Shown here: in pieces, positions 53,609 through 62,965 of the stretch
Layout: each line of letters starts with the position of its first letter
Numbering within the stretch: position 1 is the first letter of the stretch
Assembly: GCA_017651265.1 (NCBI GenBank)
Contig: JAGCDO010000005.1
Span: 62,001 to 126,000 of the forward strand
Source of the DNA: Prevotella sp.
GTDB taxonomy: Bacteria > Bacteroidota > Bacteroidia > Bacteroidales > Bacteroidaceae
Length of the DNA stretch: 64,000 nucleotides
Direction: 5' to 3'
The notes under the pieces: model-generated
Database searches by the model: none
Told to the model about the DNA's origin: nothing
Seen by the model: only the letters and a program-made list of their open reading frames with translations
Made by a program: the position numbers and the translations under genes

Positions 53609-53616
53609 CAAATGTA
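53609..53616 (-). promoter_or_regulatory. -7 element before the gene at 52270-53577
   Basis: TACATTTG on the minus strand, about 30 bp before the start codon. No clear -33 TTTG. Confidence 0.45.
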
Positions 53617-53701
53617 CACAAAATTTTTGAATCATAGTATGTTTTGTCAATGTTTTTGTAATTTTTATGTATAGAAAGGGAACGAAGTAGCAAAAAAAAC
53701 G

Positions 53702-53709
53702 TATCTTTG
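53702..53709 (+). promoter_or_regulatory. -7 element of the esterase-fusion gene
   Basis: TATCTTTG, 9 bp before the ATG at 53719. The very short leader suggests either a near-leaderless mRNA or a start at the later in-frame ATG 53758 (MKGKKIMYVHGFGSS). Confidence 0.5.
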
Positions 53710-53718
53710 TAGTGCAAT

Positions 53719-54750
53719 ATGGAAACAAACAGTTATATCAAACAGTTCCCTGACATCATGAAAGGGAAGAAGATAATGTATGTGCATGGTTTCGGCTCAT
53801 CGGGTCAGACAGGTACGGTGAAACGCATTCAAGAGATGCTACCCAATGCCACCGTAGTGGCAGAGGATATCCCTATACATCCTGCTGAAGGAATGGCCAT
53901 GCTGAAGGCTATGACTGAAAGGGAGAAGCCCGACCTGATTATCGGCACGTCGATGGGAGGTATGTACACAGAGATGCTCTATGGCTACGACCGTATCTTG
54001 ATCAATCCGGCCTTTGAGATTGCCGATACCATGGGCGCCCACGGTATGACGGGTAAGCAGGTGTTCCAGAATCCACGTAAGGATGGTATTCAGGAATTCA
54101 TCGTCACGAAAGCCATGGTCAAGGAATACCATGAGATGCAGGAGCAGTGTTTCAAGCATCTTGAGCATCTTTCTGACGAGGAGCGAACAGCCGAACGTAA
54201 CCGTGTGTGGGCGCTCTTTGGCGACAAAGACGAGCTGGTGGACACCTACGACCTCTATATGCAGCACTACAACCAAGGTATCTCGTTCCATGGGGAGCAC
54301 CGCACCAACGACAAGGTGTTCCACGACAGTGTGATGCCGTTGATACGCTGGATAGACGATAAGCAGGAGGGACGGGAACGTCAGATCATCTACACTACCA
54401 TTGATACACTGCGTGACAACAGGGGCATGCAGCGCTCTTCAGCCATGAAGGCGTTCCGCTATCTCATAGAGACGTATAATGTATTCATCGTAGCAGAGGC
54501 GCCCTACCGTGATCTTTCCTCCATGCAGGATATCTGTCAGTGGGTACAGGAAAACGTGAATGTTCCTGCCTACAAACATCTGATCTTTACTCACCGGAAG
54601 GATTTGCTCTATGGCGATTACCTCATTGACAACACCTCGAACAACCGGTCGGATGATTTCCTGGGAACACGCATTGCCTTCGGCAGTGATACCTTCAAGA
54701 CGTGGGAGGAAATCATCACGTTCTTTGAGCGATTGGGGAATGCGGGTTGA
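53719..54750 (+). CDS. YqiA-type esterase fused to an NT5C-like domain
   Basis: A 343-residue protein. Residues ~14-215 match the YqiA/YcfP alpha/beta-hydrolases: MYVHGFGSSGQ, the nucleophile Ser in GTSMGGMY, and a late acid/His region (FGDKDELVD, and H in RTNDKVFHDS). Residues ~225-343 resemble 5'(3')-deoxyribonucleotidase, NT5C (SAMKAFRYLIETYNVFIVAE, LIFTHRKDLLYGDYLIDN, then FGSDTFKTWEEI). The nucleophile motif DxDG and the DD metal site of HAD enzymes are absent (IDTLRDNRG and IDNTSNN stand in their place). This half is probably non-catalytic. Precedes the Dna2-like gene. Confidence 0.75.
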   Translation: METNSYIKQFPDIMKGKKIMYVHGFGSSGQTGTVKRIQEMLPNATVVAEDIPIHPAEGMAMLKAMTEREKPDLIIGTSMGGMYTEMLYGYDRILINPAFEIADTMGAHGMTGKQVFQNPRKDGIQEFIVTKAMVKEYHEMQEQCFKHLEHLSDEERTAERNRVWALFGDKDELVDTYDLYMQHYNQGISFHGEHRTNDKVFHDSVMPLIRWIDDKQEGRERQIIYTTIDTLRDNRGMQRSSAMKAFRYLIETYNVFIVAEAPYRDLSSMQDICQWVQENVNVPAYKHLIFTHRKDLLYGDYLIDNTSNNRSDDFLGTRIAFGSDTFKTWEEIITFFERLGNAG

Positions 54751-54790
54751 TTGTGGAATGTGGAGTGTGGAATGAGGAATGTGGAATGAG
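54751..54790. repeat. Heptamer array TGGAATG
   Basis: Units TGGAATG, TGGAGTG, TGGAATG, AGGAATG, TGGAATG, AGGAGTG follow directly after the esterase stop codon. The complementary form (CCACACT / CCACATT type units) occurs inside the next gene at 54945-54972 and 56746-56797. Confidence 0.8.
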
Positions 54791-54837
54791 GAGTGAGTAA
54801 TAATTCGTCTAATTCGTCAAATCCGTAGAGAAACAGG

Positions 54838-57800
54838 ATGAACCACATGGAGAGTCAGTCATACAGGGTATCTGCCAACGATTTGTTTGCGCAGATCAAG
54901 GAAATGTTGGACCAAAGTTCAAAGTTCTTTGCGGAGCAAGTCTCCCTCCGCACTCCTCCCTCCACACTCCTCGAAACAACTATTCACCGTCTCCTCGTCC
55001 TTGCCTGTCATGAGGCCATACGTGATACCAACCAAGCCTATGGAAACCTGTTCTCGCAGGTTGACTATCTATGCAAAAAGCATCATGTGTCCATCAGTGA
55101 CAGAAAAGCCATTCAAACGATGCGCCGGCATAGTAACCGCCATGAACCCTTGTCGTATGACGACCTGATGTACGACATCCGTGCCCTCAGTCTTTTTATC
55201 TCCACTGTCTTCCAGGTCGCCATTCCCCACGAAATCGTCACCCGCATTCCTGCTACGAACAGGATTCCCGATACGAAGAGCGAGAAACGTTACGATTATC
55301 TTCGCTGTATTGTTCAGGAATGGAACGAAGAGTTGATTACGGCCACCATCGGAGAGGAGGAAACCACTGATGTCGTACTCATCGACTACACCGCTGAACA
55401 CCTGCACTACCTGAAGGATGTGCTGCAGGAAGGGATGCAGCTGAATCTGCTGGAGGTGAGGAAAGAAGGAGAGCGGTTGATTCCTTCTCTCATCGTTGTC
55501 GAGCCCGACTTCCTCATCGATATCAGCAGCATTGCACGTTGCTTTGAGAAATTCGGGCATCACCCGCTGATGTACACACTGAACCGCATGGCGCCCTCGG
55601 CAGTCTCTCAGGCCATCTTGTTGGGACACTTCGCCAGTAAGTCGCTCGACGATACCATTAACGATGAGAGTAGCACTTTGAACACTACCATCATGAAGTG
55701 CTTCAAACAGAAAGCCTTGGATTTCTGCACCTGTCCCGACTTCAATTCCGATCAGTTTCTGGAAGATGCCAAGCGGCAGACCGCCAATATCCAGGAGGCG
55801 GTGCAAACGCTCTTCGAGGAGAACAACAGGGATAAGGCCATCTTGGAACCTTCGTTTGTGTGCGAACGATTAGGTATCACAGGTCGTGTTGACTTGATGA
55901 CTACTGATGGGAAGCTGTTGGTGGAGCAGAAGTCGGGTAAGAACTTCTTCATCGAGACAGGACATCCTGACGAGCATGGTAGCATGATGCTGGAACCCAA
56001 CTATGTACAGCTGTTGTTGTATTTTGGCGTGTTGCGACAGAACTTCCATCTGGGTACCGATCAGACTGATATCCGACTGCTTTATTCCAAATATCCTGCC
56101 CGTCATGGCTTGGTGGTGGTGAACTTTTTTCAGAAACTGTTCCACGAGGCCATCCAGTTGCGCAACCTCATCGTGACATGGGATTTATATATCGCCCGTT
56201 ACGGTTTCGAGTCGGTCATTGATCTGATTCGTCCCGAAACGGTGAATGTCAAACAACTCAACAACGAATTCTATAAGCGTTGGAAACTGCCTACGTTACA
56301 GCGCATCTGTGCGCCGCTTCATGGTCTGTCCCCTCTTGAACGAGCCTATTATTGCACCATGATGACCTTCGTATATCGGGAGCAGCGAGTCAGTAAGCTG
56401 GGTGCGCAGGAGGGTATCAGCAGGTGCGGTGCCGACCTCTGGAATATGCCGCTTCATGAGAAGAGGGAAGTGGGGGATATCTTTGTGGGTCTGCAGCTTC
56501 TGAAAAAGGAGAAGAGTGCTGAATACAATGGTTTCGACACGCTTACACTCAGCGTTCCTGATCAGGGTGACGACTTCCTCCCCAATTTCCGTCCTGGCGA
56601 CATGGTTTACCTTTATGCTTATCCTGAAGGAACGGAACCAGATGTGCGCAAAAGCATTCTGTTCAAAGGAACATTACAGCATATCCAGAGCGATGCCGTC
56701 ACCGTAATCCTTTCCGACGGACAGCAGAACCCCGACATCTTCTCGTCCACACTCCTTCGTCCTCATTCCACATTCCACACTCCACACTCCACACTTTACG
56801 CCATTGAGCATGCTTCCTCGGATATGTCGGGCTCAGCCATCCGTTCTCTACATACCTTTATCTCTGCCCCTCAGGCGTGCCGCGATTTGCTATTGGGTCA
56901 GCGGGAGCCTCAGACTGATCCTTCACGTACCTTGTCGCATTCTTATCATCCTGATTATGATGATGTGCTACTTCGTGCCAAGCAGGCCAAGGACTACTTC
57001 CTGATAACGGGGCCTCCAGGAACAGGTAAGACCAGTATGGCCCTTCGCTTCCTGGTGGAGGAGGAGCTAACCGATCCGCGCGCCTCCATCCTTCTCATGG
57101 CCTATACCAACCGTGCCGTCGATGAGATCTGTTCGATGTTGGCAGATAGTCACCATGACTTCATCCGCATCGGTAGTGCGCATCGTTGTGATCCGCGTTT
57201 CCATGGCAACCTCATCGCCAATATCATTGAGCAGAATCCTCGCTTGGAGGCCATCAGTAGGCGTATCCTTCAAACACCCATCATCGTGGGAACAACGGCC
57301 ACATTGTTGGGTCATCCAGAGCTTTTCAACTTGCGTTCTTTCTCGCTGGCCGTCATCGATGAGGCCAGTCAGATACTCGAGCCCGACATCATCGGACTCC
57401 TTGCTGCGCATGTCAACGGACAAAACGGTATCGACCGTTTCATTCTCATAGGCGACCATAAGCAGCTGCCAGCAGTGGTGCAGCAGGATGGTAACGACAG
57501 TCGTACGGATGATCCGCTGTTACATGCCATCGGACTCACCGACTGTCGGCAATCTCTTTTCGAACGCTTACTTCGCATCGCTCCTGCCAACGTCAAAGGT
57601 GTGCTCCACAAACAAGGGCGCATGCATCCTGCCATTGCCGATTTCCCCTGTAAGATGTTCTACCCCAATGAGCATCTGGAACCCGTTCCCTTGTCCCACC
57701 AGCAGGAGCCTGCCCATTCCAACCTCCTGTTCATCCCCTCGCAATTCTGCAAGAATGCAGGACTGTCAGACAAGGTGAACACCGATGAGGCGCGCATTGT

Positions 57801-58212
57801 GGCCGAACAACTGAAACGGATCTACGAAGAATATGGTGAATCCTTCAATCCCAACATCACCGTTGGAGTGATTGTTCCCTATCGTAACCAGATTGCCGTC
57901 ATCCGACGTGAGATAGAAAAACTGCACATTCCTGCCCTTTTGGATATTTCCATCGACACCGTGGAGCGTTATCAGGGTAGTCAGCGCGATGTCATCATCT
58001 TCTCGTTCACCATACAGAATCCCTACCAGCTGGAGTTCCTTACGGCCAACTGCTTTATGGAGACTGATGACGATGGCAGCACCCGTATCATCGACCGTAA
58101 GCTGAACGTGGTGCTTACCCGTGCCCGCAAGCAACTCATCATCACAGGCAACCCCCGCATCCTCGCCATCAACCCCCTCTTCCGCGACCTCATGCGCTTC
58201 CTGTCTGCGTAA
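54838..58212 (+). CDS. Dna2-like nuclease-helicase
   Basis: A 1124-residue protein. The middle carries a PD-(D/E)xK nuclease core: Asp352 in ITGRVDLM, and Glu363 and Lys365 in LLVEQKSG. The C-terminal superfamily 1 helicase has Walker A GPPGTGKT (725-732), Walker B VIDEASQ (Asp841, Glu842), GDHKQLPAVV and a late RYQGSQRDVIIFSFT and LNVVLTRARKQLIITG. Such fusions resemble Dna2 and cut and unwind DNA flaps. Two stretches are encoded by heptamer repeats: residues ~26-45 (SSKFFAEQVSLRTPPSTL) and ~637-653 (STLLRPHSTFHTPHSTL). No adjacent defence genes are evident, so housekeeping or defence cannot be decided. Confidence 0.85.
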   Translation: MNHMESQSYRVSANDLFAQIKEMLDQSSKFFAEQVSLRTPPSTLLETTIHRLLVLACHEAIRDTNQAYGNLFSQVDYLCKKHHVSISDRKAIQTMRRHSNRHEPLSYDDLMYDIRALSLFISTVFQVAIPHEIVTRIPATNRIPDTKSEKRYDYLRCIVQEWNEELITATIGEEETTDVVLIDYTAEHLHYLKDVLQEGMQLNLLEVRKEGERLIPSLIVVEPDFLIDISSIARCFEKFGHHPLMYTLNRMAPSAVSQAILLGHFASKSLDDTINDESSTLNTTIMKCFKQKALDFCTCPDFNSDQFLEDAKRQTANIQEAVQTLFEENNRDKAILEPSFVCERLGITGRVDLMTTDGKLLVEQKSGKNFFIETGHPDEHGSMMLEPNYVQLLLYFGVLRQNFHLGTDQTDIRLLYSKYPARHGLVVVNFFQKLFHEAIQLRNLIVTWDLYIARYGFESVIDLIRPETVNVKQLNNEFYKRWKLPTLQRICAPLHGLSPLERAYYCTMMTFVYREQRVSKLGAQEGISRCGADLWNMPLHEKREVGDIFVGLQLLKKEKSAEYNGFDTLTLSVPDQGDDFLPNFRPGDMVYLYAYPEGTEPDVRKSILFKGTLQHIQSDAVTVILSDGQQNPDIFSSTLLRPHSTFHTPHSTLYAIEHASSDMSGSAIRSLHTFISAPQACRDLLLGQREPQTDPSRTLSHSYHPDYDDVLLRAKQAKDYFLITGPPGTGKTSMALRFLVEEELTDPRASILLMAYTNRAVDEICSMLADSHHDFIRIGSAHRCDPRFHGNLIANIIEQNPRLEAISRRILQTPIIVGTTATLLGHPELFNLRSFSLAVIDEASQILEPDIIGLLAAHVNGQNGIDRFILIGDHKQLPAVVQQDGNDSRTDDPLLHAIGLTDCRQSLFERLLRIAPANVKGVLHKQGRMHPAIADFPCKMFYPNEHLEPVPLSHQQEPAHSNLLFIPSQFCKNAGLSDKVNTDEARIVAEQLKRIYEEYGESFNPNITVGVIVPYRNQIAVIRREIEKLHIPALLDISIDTVERYQGSQRDVIIFSFTIQNPYQLEFLTANCFMETDDDGSTRIIDRKLNVVLTRARKQLIITGNPRILAINPLFRDLMRFLSA
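54913..54972. repeat. Heptamer-type repeat stretch near the 5' end of the Dna2-like gene
   Basis: CAAAGTTCAAAGTTCTTTGC followed by CTCCCTCCGCACTCCTCCC and CACACTCC: two unit types, the first like the element in the BspA-like gene and the second complementary to the array at 54751-54790. It is read in frame. Borders are not sharp. Confidence 0.55.
56746..56797. repeat. Heptamer array CCACACT inside the Dna2-like gene
   Basis: Units CACACTC, CTTCGTC, CTCATTC, CACATTC, CACACTC, CACACTC, CACACTT with an exact 7-bp period. It is the complement of the unit type at 54751-54790, about 2 kb away, and is read in frame as LLRPHSTFHTPHSTLY. It sits in a loop region between the nuclease and helicase parts. 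Confidence 0.85.
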
Positions 58213-58226
58213 TCCGTTGTCTCATC

Positions 58227-59138
58227 TCAATCTGTCCAAAAGAGCCATACCGTGGATTTTCTTAACACGTCGGCCAACGCATTGATTGTTCCGAGATTTT
58301 CATCAACGATATCGGTACAGAAAGCATAGTGCTCTTCAGCCAAAGGAAGACTATCTTCTTCACTGACAGGTTGGGGTACAGCGAACTCAAGGATGCCGTC
58401 GCATATGACTGCGGGGACGGCTCCATATTTTTCATACCAATACTTGGCAACACTGACGAGGTGTTCTGCTTTAGGACGTTTACTCCCTCCTCCATTAGGA
58501 AACCATGCCAATATCTGCCAAGGTTGTTTTACCGGAACTTCGGCTAGAAGCAGCGGATATGTTCGTTCCGTCTGGTAATTGATGATACCGCTGAAGGACG
58601 TTTGGCCAATACCATTACTTGTATATTCACCCAGCACATCCATTCGGTAAAAGTCGGGGGATTCAGTCTTAAAACCTTTCTGCAACTCACGGAGTCGTAC
58701 ATCCAACCAATCCTTACCACTTTCTGTTGAATGCATCAGTTCTTGACGGTGCATTTGAACTTTTTCCATATCAATCCCATTCTTGCCATCCTTAACTCCA
58801 AACTGGTGTAAAATGATGTCCTTAATATCATCTACCAATACGAGAAGCACTGGAAAGAATCCCTCTCTTTCTCCTCGTTCGACAGCCTCTTTATATGCTT
58901 CTTCTATCCTGACAGGATCGGTGGAATCATAAAAGGTGGTGTGACAACAAGCCAATTCTTGCATCTTTCTTATGACTTGTTCCTCAACATGATAGTCTTC
59001 AGTATGCCAATCATGAGATTCTTTCTCTGCCTTATCCCTATAGATAGTGATAACTACATAAACAATAACTAATATGAATAAAAACCCAATACATAGATAA
59101 ATAATGGTCATGTCTTTCGACAATAACGAAAAATGCAT
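58227..59138 (-). CDS. Membrane-anchored DUF4253 protein
   Basis: A 303-residue protein. One N-terminal membrane segment (IIYLCIGFLFILVIVYVVIT); a start at MTIIYL (59111) is also possible. The C-terminal ~110 residues fit DUF4253: EVPVKQPWQILAWFPNGGG, VAKYWYEKYGAVPAVICDGI, EEHYAFCTDIVDENLGTINA, then STVWLFWTD. The domain occurs in many bacteria with no known role, sometimes among toxin-immunity-like genes. No partner gene is seen here. Convergent with the Dna2-like gene, with a 14-bp gap that holds no repeat. Confidence 0.8.
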   Translation of the reverse strand: MHFSLLSKDMTIIYLCIGFLFILVIVYVVITIYRDKAEKESHDWHTEDYHVEEQVIRKMQELACCHTTFYDSTDPVRIEEAYKEAVERGEREGFFPVLLVLVDDIKDIILHQFGVKDGKNGIDMEKVQMHRQELMHSTESGKDWLDVRLRELQKGFKTESPDFYRMDVLGEYTSNGIGQTSFSGIINYQTERTYPLLLAEVPVKQPWQILAWFPNGGGSKRPKAEHLVSVAKYWYEKYGAVPAVICDGILEFAVPQPVSEEDSLPLAEEHYAFCTDIVDENLGTINALADVLRKSTVWLFWTD

Positions 59139-59345
59139 ATCTTTATTATGTTTTAGTATGGTCCATTTTAAAACTGTTGTTTTCTTTCTTCACATTTTAA
59201 GGTTTTATTCTTCTTCCGTTGTGTTCAATACACAAACTGCCATAGTTTGCGCTGGAAAGTACCATATTTTGCACAATAAAGTGCCATAGATTGTAAACGG
59301 GCAAAAGACAAAAACTAACCCACTGACTTAAAAAATGTTCTCAAA

Positions 59346-59377
59346 TTTGTGAGTAACAGAGTTTATTCTTACCTTTG
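59346..59377 (+). promoter_or_regulatory. Promoter of the GH3 gene
   Basis: TTTG (59346-59349), a 20-bp spacer and TACCTTTG (59370-59377). It supports the start at ATG 59429 over the earlier TTG inside the -7 box. The preceding 59139-59345 is AT-rich with nothing I can name. Confidence 0.75.
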
Positions 59378-59428
59378 CACTCAACTTCGTATATCTTTAC
59401 GCCCATAGGGCGTGAATTATTTAGGGAA

Positions 59429-60931
59429 ATGAGTCTGACAGGAATTGTGAAGCATGTCTTCCAGTCGCGACAGAAAGACTTGGAACGACATGATCAGGAA
59501 CCATTGGTGCTGCAGGATGCTGTGTGGCACTATCTCGTGAAAGAGGCGCGCGATACGGAATTCGGGCGCAAGCACCTCTTTTCTACTTTCAAGAGCTATG
59601 ACGACTGGGCACAGCATGTACCGGTAAGCAATTACGAGGACCTTAAGGGAAGCATCGATAGGATGCGCCATGGCGAACAAGATGTGCTGTGGCCGGGAAG
59701 AGTGAAATGGTATGCTAAGTCGTCGGGTACCACCAACGACAAGAGTAAGTTCATCCCCGTGAGTGAGGCTGGTCTGAAGAATATCCATTACCGCGGAGGC
59801 TTCGACTCTGTGGCCATTTATTTGAAGAACAACCCCAAGAGCCGACTCTTCGACGGTCGGTCGTTGATTCTCGGTGGTAGTCATTCCCCTAACTATAACT
59901 TAAGTAACTCGCTCGTGGGTGACCTCAGTGCCATCCTCATTGAGAATATCAACCCCTTGGCAAACATGGTGCGTGTGCCGAAGAAGCAGACGGCCTTGCT
60001 GAGCGACTTTGAAATCAAGCGTGAGCGTATTGCCGAGGAGACTCTTCATAAGAACGTGACGAACATCAGTGGCGTACCCTCATGGATGCTGTCGGTGCTG
60101 ACACGGGTGATGGAGATTTCAGGAAAGGAGAACCTCTTGGAGGTATGGCCTAACCTGGAGGTGTTCTTCCACGGCGGCGTAGCCTTTACTCCCTACCGTC
60201 ATCAGTACGAGCAGCTGATTCCCTCTGAGCAGATGCATTATATGGAGACATACAATGCCAGCGAGGGTTTCTTCGGCATACAGAACGACCCTGCCGATTC
60301 TGCCTTGATGCTGATGCTCGACTATGGGGTGTTCTATGAGTTCATTCCCATGGACATGATTGACAAGGAGCATCCTACCGTGGTGCCCTTGGAGGGTGTG
60401 GAAATAGGGAAGAACTACGCTATGGTGATCTCCACGTCGTGCGGATTGTGGCGCTATATGATTGGCGACACGGTGAAGTTCACACAGAAGGATCCTTATA
60501 AGTTCATCATCTCCGGAAGAACCAAGCATTTTATCAATGCCTTCGGAGAGGAACTGATCGTGGATAACGCGGAGCAAGGCTTGAAGGCTGCCTGTGAGGA
60601 AACAGGGGCCGAGGTGCTGGAATATACTGCGGCACCGGTGTTCATGGACAATCAGGCAAAATGCCGTCATCAGTGGCTCATCGAGTTCTCAAAGGAACCT
60701 GCAGACCTCAGTCTCTTTGCCGCCATACTCGACAAGAAACTGCAGGAGATCAACAGTGACTACGAGGCGAAACGCTACAAGGATATCACTTTGCAGCCGC
60801 TGGAGATTGTGAAAGCCCGCAAGGGTTTGTTCAACGACTGGCTGAAGCGGAACGGAAAGCTGGGCGGTCAGCATAAGATACCCCGACTGAGTAACAGCAG
60901 GGAGTATATCGAGCAGATGTTGAAGGAATAA
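59429..60931 (+). CDS. GH3 family adenylating protein
   Basis: A 500-residue cytoplasmic protein of the GH3 (auxin-responsive) family, part of the ANL superfamily. The ATP-binding loop is YAKSSGTTNDKSKFIP; further motifs are ETYNASEGFFGIQ and CGLWRYMIGDTVKF, and the C-terminal part holds the hinge RTKHFINAFGEELI. In plants these conjugate amino acids to hormone acids; the bacterial substrate is unknown. It begins the run GH3, Ig-like lipoprotein, DUF3108, U32 peptidase. Confidence 0.9.
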   Translation: MSLTGIVKHVFQSRQKDLERHDQEPLVLQDAVWHYLVKEARDTEFGRKHLFSTFKSYDDWAQHVPVSNYEDLKGSIDRMRHGEQDVLWPGRVKWYAKSSGTTNDKSKFIPVSEAGLKNIHYRGGFDSVAIYLKNNPKSRLFDGRSLILGGSHSPNYNLSNSLVGDLSAILIENINPLANMVRVPKKQTALLSDFEIKRERIAEETLHKNVTNISGVPSWMLSVLTRVMEISGKENLLEVWPNLEVFFHGGVAFTPYRHQYEQLIPSEQMHYMETYNASEGFFGIQNDPADSALMLMLDYGVFYEFIPMDMIDKEHPTVVPLEGVEIGKNYAMVISTSCGLWRYMIGDTVKFTQKDPYKFIISGRTKHFINAFGEELIVDNAEQGLKAACEETGAEVLEYTAAPVFMDNQAKCRHQWLIEFSKEPADLSLFAAILDKKLQEINSDYEAKRYKDITLQPLEIVKARKGLFNDWLKRNGKLGGQHKIPRLSNSREYIEQMLKE

Positions 60932-60950
60932 TTACTCGAATAAGTGGAAT

Positions 60951-62903
60951 ATGACCGGAAGGAATCAATTATATTATATCCTCCTGACAGTGGTTATCTG
61001 TCTCCTCTCTTCTTGTGCTAAGATGGGACAGCCCGACGGCGGTTGGTACGATGAGACCCCGCCGCGCATACTCGGGGCTAGTCCTTCCGACAAGGCCACA
61101 GAGGTGACCGACCATAAGATGTATATCTACTTCAATGAGTTCATTAAGCTCTCGGATGCTACCCAAAAGGTGGTGGTATCGCCGCCGCAGATGGAGGCGC
61201 CCGACATCAAGGACGCGGGTAAGCGCATCATTATCGACCTGAAGGACTCGCTGAAAGCGAACACTACATATACCATCGACTTCAGTGATGCTATCAGCGA
61301 CAATAACGAGGGGAACCCATTAGGTAACTACACCTACTCGTTCTCTACAGGTACCGAGATTGATACCATGGAGGTATCGGGCTATGTGTATGAGGCGGAG
61401 AACCTGGAACCCATCAAGGGTATCCTGGTAGGACTCTATGATAACCTTGCCGATTCGGTATTCCGCAAGGAACCCTTCCAGCGCGTGAGTCGCACTGACA
61501 GTCGTGGTCGTTTCGTCATCAAAGGTATCAAGCCCGGTAATTTCCGTGTTTATGCATTGATGGATGCCGACGGTAACTATCTCTATAACCAGAAGAGTGA
61601 GAAGATAGCGTTCAGTAGGGATATCATCGTGCCCAGCTGCAAGCCTGATATCCGTCAGGACACCATCTGGCGCGACTCTCTGCATATCGATAATATCTTA
61701 CGGGTGCCTTATACGCATTTCTTCCCTGATGATATTGTTCTGAGAGCTTTTACCGAAGAGCAAACCGACCGCTTCTTGCTGAAGAGCGAGCGTAAGGAGC
61801 CGAACCGATTCACCCTGACATTCAGTCATGGGGATGCTGATTTACCGATCATCCGCGGATTGGACTTCGATGCGGAGAATGCCTTCGTAGTGGAGAGCTC
61901 CGAGAAGAACGACTCCATTACCTATTGGTTGCGCGACACCTTGTTGGTGAACCAGGACACGCTGCAGATGGAGGTGCAGTATCATGCCACCGATTCGGCA
62001 GGATTGCTGTATATGAAGACCGATACACTGTCGCTTCTCTCCAAGGAATCGTATGCCAAGCGGTTGAAACAGAAGGAGAAGGAGTTTGCCGAATGGAAAA
62101 AGAAACAGGAGAAGGCCGAGAAACGGGGTGATCCCTTCCAGAAGGAGATGCCCGTACCCCCTCTGAACATCGGTATGAACTTTGCTGGTGATATAGACCC
62201 CGACAAGAATCCTGTGCTGACTTTTGAGACTCCGCTCGAAGTGGCCGATACGTCTAAGATACACCTCTATTCGAAGCACGATACGCTGTGGTATCGTTCT
62301 CCCTTCCTTCTCCGTGAGAAGGTGAATGTGCCGCGTACCTATGAGGTAATCGGTGAGTGGCGCCCAGATATTGAGTATAGTTTGGAAATCGATTCTGCAG
62401 CCTTCGTTGATATCTATGGCAGTGTGAGCAATACAGCCAAGAAAGGCTTCAAGGTGAAGTCGAACGATGCCTATGGCACCATCTTCATGACCCTCGATGG
62501 GATGAGAGGAAAGCGAGTGGTAGCGCAGCTGTTGAGTTCCACCGACGTGGTGATGAAGGAAGTGCGCACCCAAACAGGTAATGCCGAATTCTTCTATGTG
62601 AATCCCAACACCTACTACCTACGCATCTTCGTTGACGAGAACGATAACGGAAAGTGGGATACGGGCAACTACGACGAGGGTCGTCAGGCGGAAGCTGTTT
62701 ACTATTATCCCTCGAAGATTGAGTGTAAGGAGAGATGGGATATCACCGAATCGTGGAATCCGCTTCAAGGCAGTGCAACAGCGCTGAAGCCTGGTGAGCT
62801 GGTGAAGCAGAAGGGCGAGAAAGCCAAGACCATGAAGAGCAGGAACCTTGAAAGGGCCAAAAAGCTGGGTATTGAGCTTCTGAAGGAGAATATGCCGTAT
62901 TAA
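60951..62903 (+). CDS. Ig-like (Big_5) lipoprotein
   Basis: A 650-residue lipoprotein (signal ending LLSSC). Residues ~35-135 form a Big_5-type Ig-like domain (TPPRILGASPSDKATEVTDH, then YFNEFIKLSDATQKVVVSPP and GNYTYSFSTGTEIDTMEVSG). A prealbumin-like segment follows (GRFVIKGIKPGNFRVYALMD). A Lys/Glu-rich coiled-coil-like stretch lies near ~365-400 (KQKEKEFAEWKKKQEKAEKR). It starts 19 bp after the GH3 gene. An envelope structural role is likely; precise function unknown. Confidence 0.85.
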   Translation: MTGRNQLYYILLTVVICLLSSCAKMGQPDGGWYDETPPRILGASPSDKATEVTDHKMYIYFNEFIKLSDATQKVVVSPPQMEAPDIKDAGKRIIIDLKDSLKANTTYTIDFSDAISDNNEGNPLGNYTYSFSTGTEIDTMEVSGYVYEAENLEPIKGILVGLYDNLADSVFRKEPFQRVSRTDSRGRFVIKGIKPGNFRVYALMDADGNYLYNQKSEKIAFSRDIIVPSCKPDIRQDTIWRDSLHIDNILRVPYTHFFPDDIVLRAFTEEQTDRFLLKSERKEPNRFTLTFSHGDADLPIIRGLDFDAENAFVVESSEKNDSITYWLRDTLLVNQDTLQMEVQYHATDSAGLLYMKTDTLSLLSKESYAKRLKQKEKEFAEWKKKQEKAEKRGDPFQKEMPVPPLNIGMNFAGDIDPDKNPVLTFETPLEVADTSKIHLYSKHDTLWYRSPFLLREKVNVPRTYEVIGEWRPDIEYSLEIDSAAFVDIYGSVSNTAKKGFKVKSNDAYGTIFMTLDGMRGKRVVAQLLSSTDVVMKEVRTQTGNAEFFYVNPNTYYLRIFVDENDNGKWDTGNYDEGRQAEAVYYYPSKIECKERWDITESWNPLQGSATALKPGELVKQKGEKAKTMKSRNLERAKKLGIELLKENMPY

Positions 62904-62965
62904 ACGAAATGAAACTCAGGTCATCATATACATAAAACATCATAAAGATCAAAACGAAGAAGATT

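Noticed and set aside
54838..58212. Defence island around the Dna2-like gene
   Set aside because: The neighbours (esterase fusion, DUF4253 protein, GH3) show no restriction, CBASS, retron or toxin-antitoxin features; the helicase alone is not enough.
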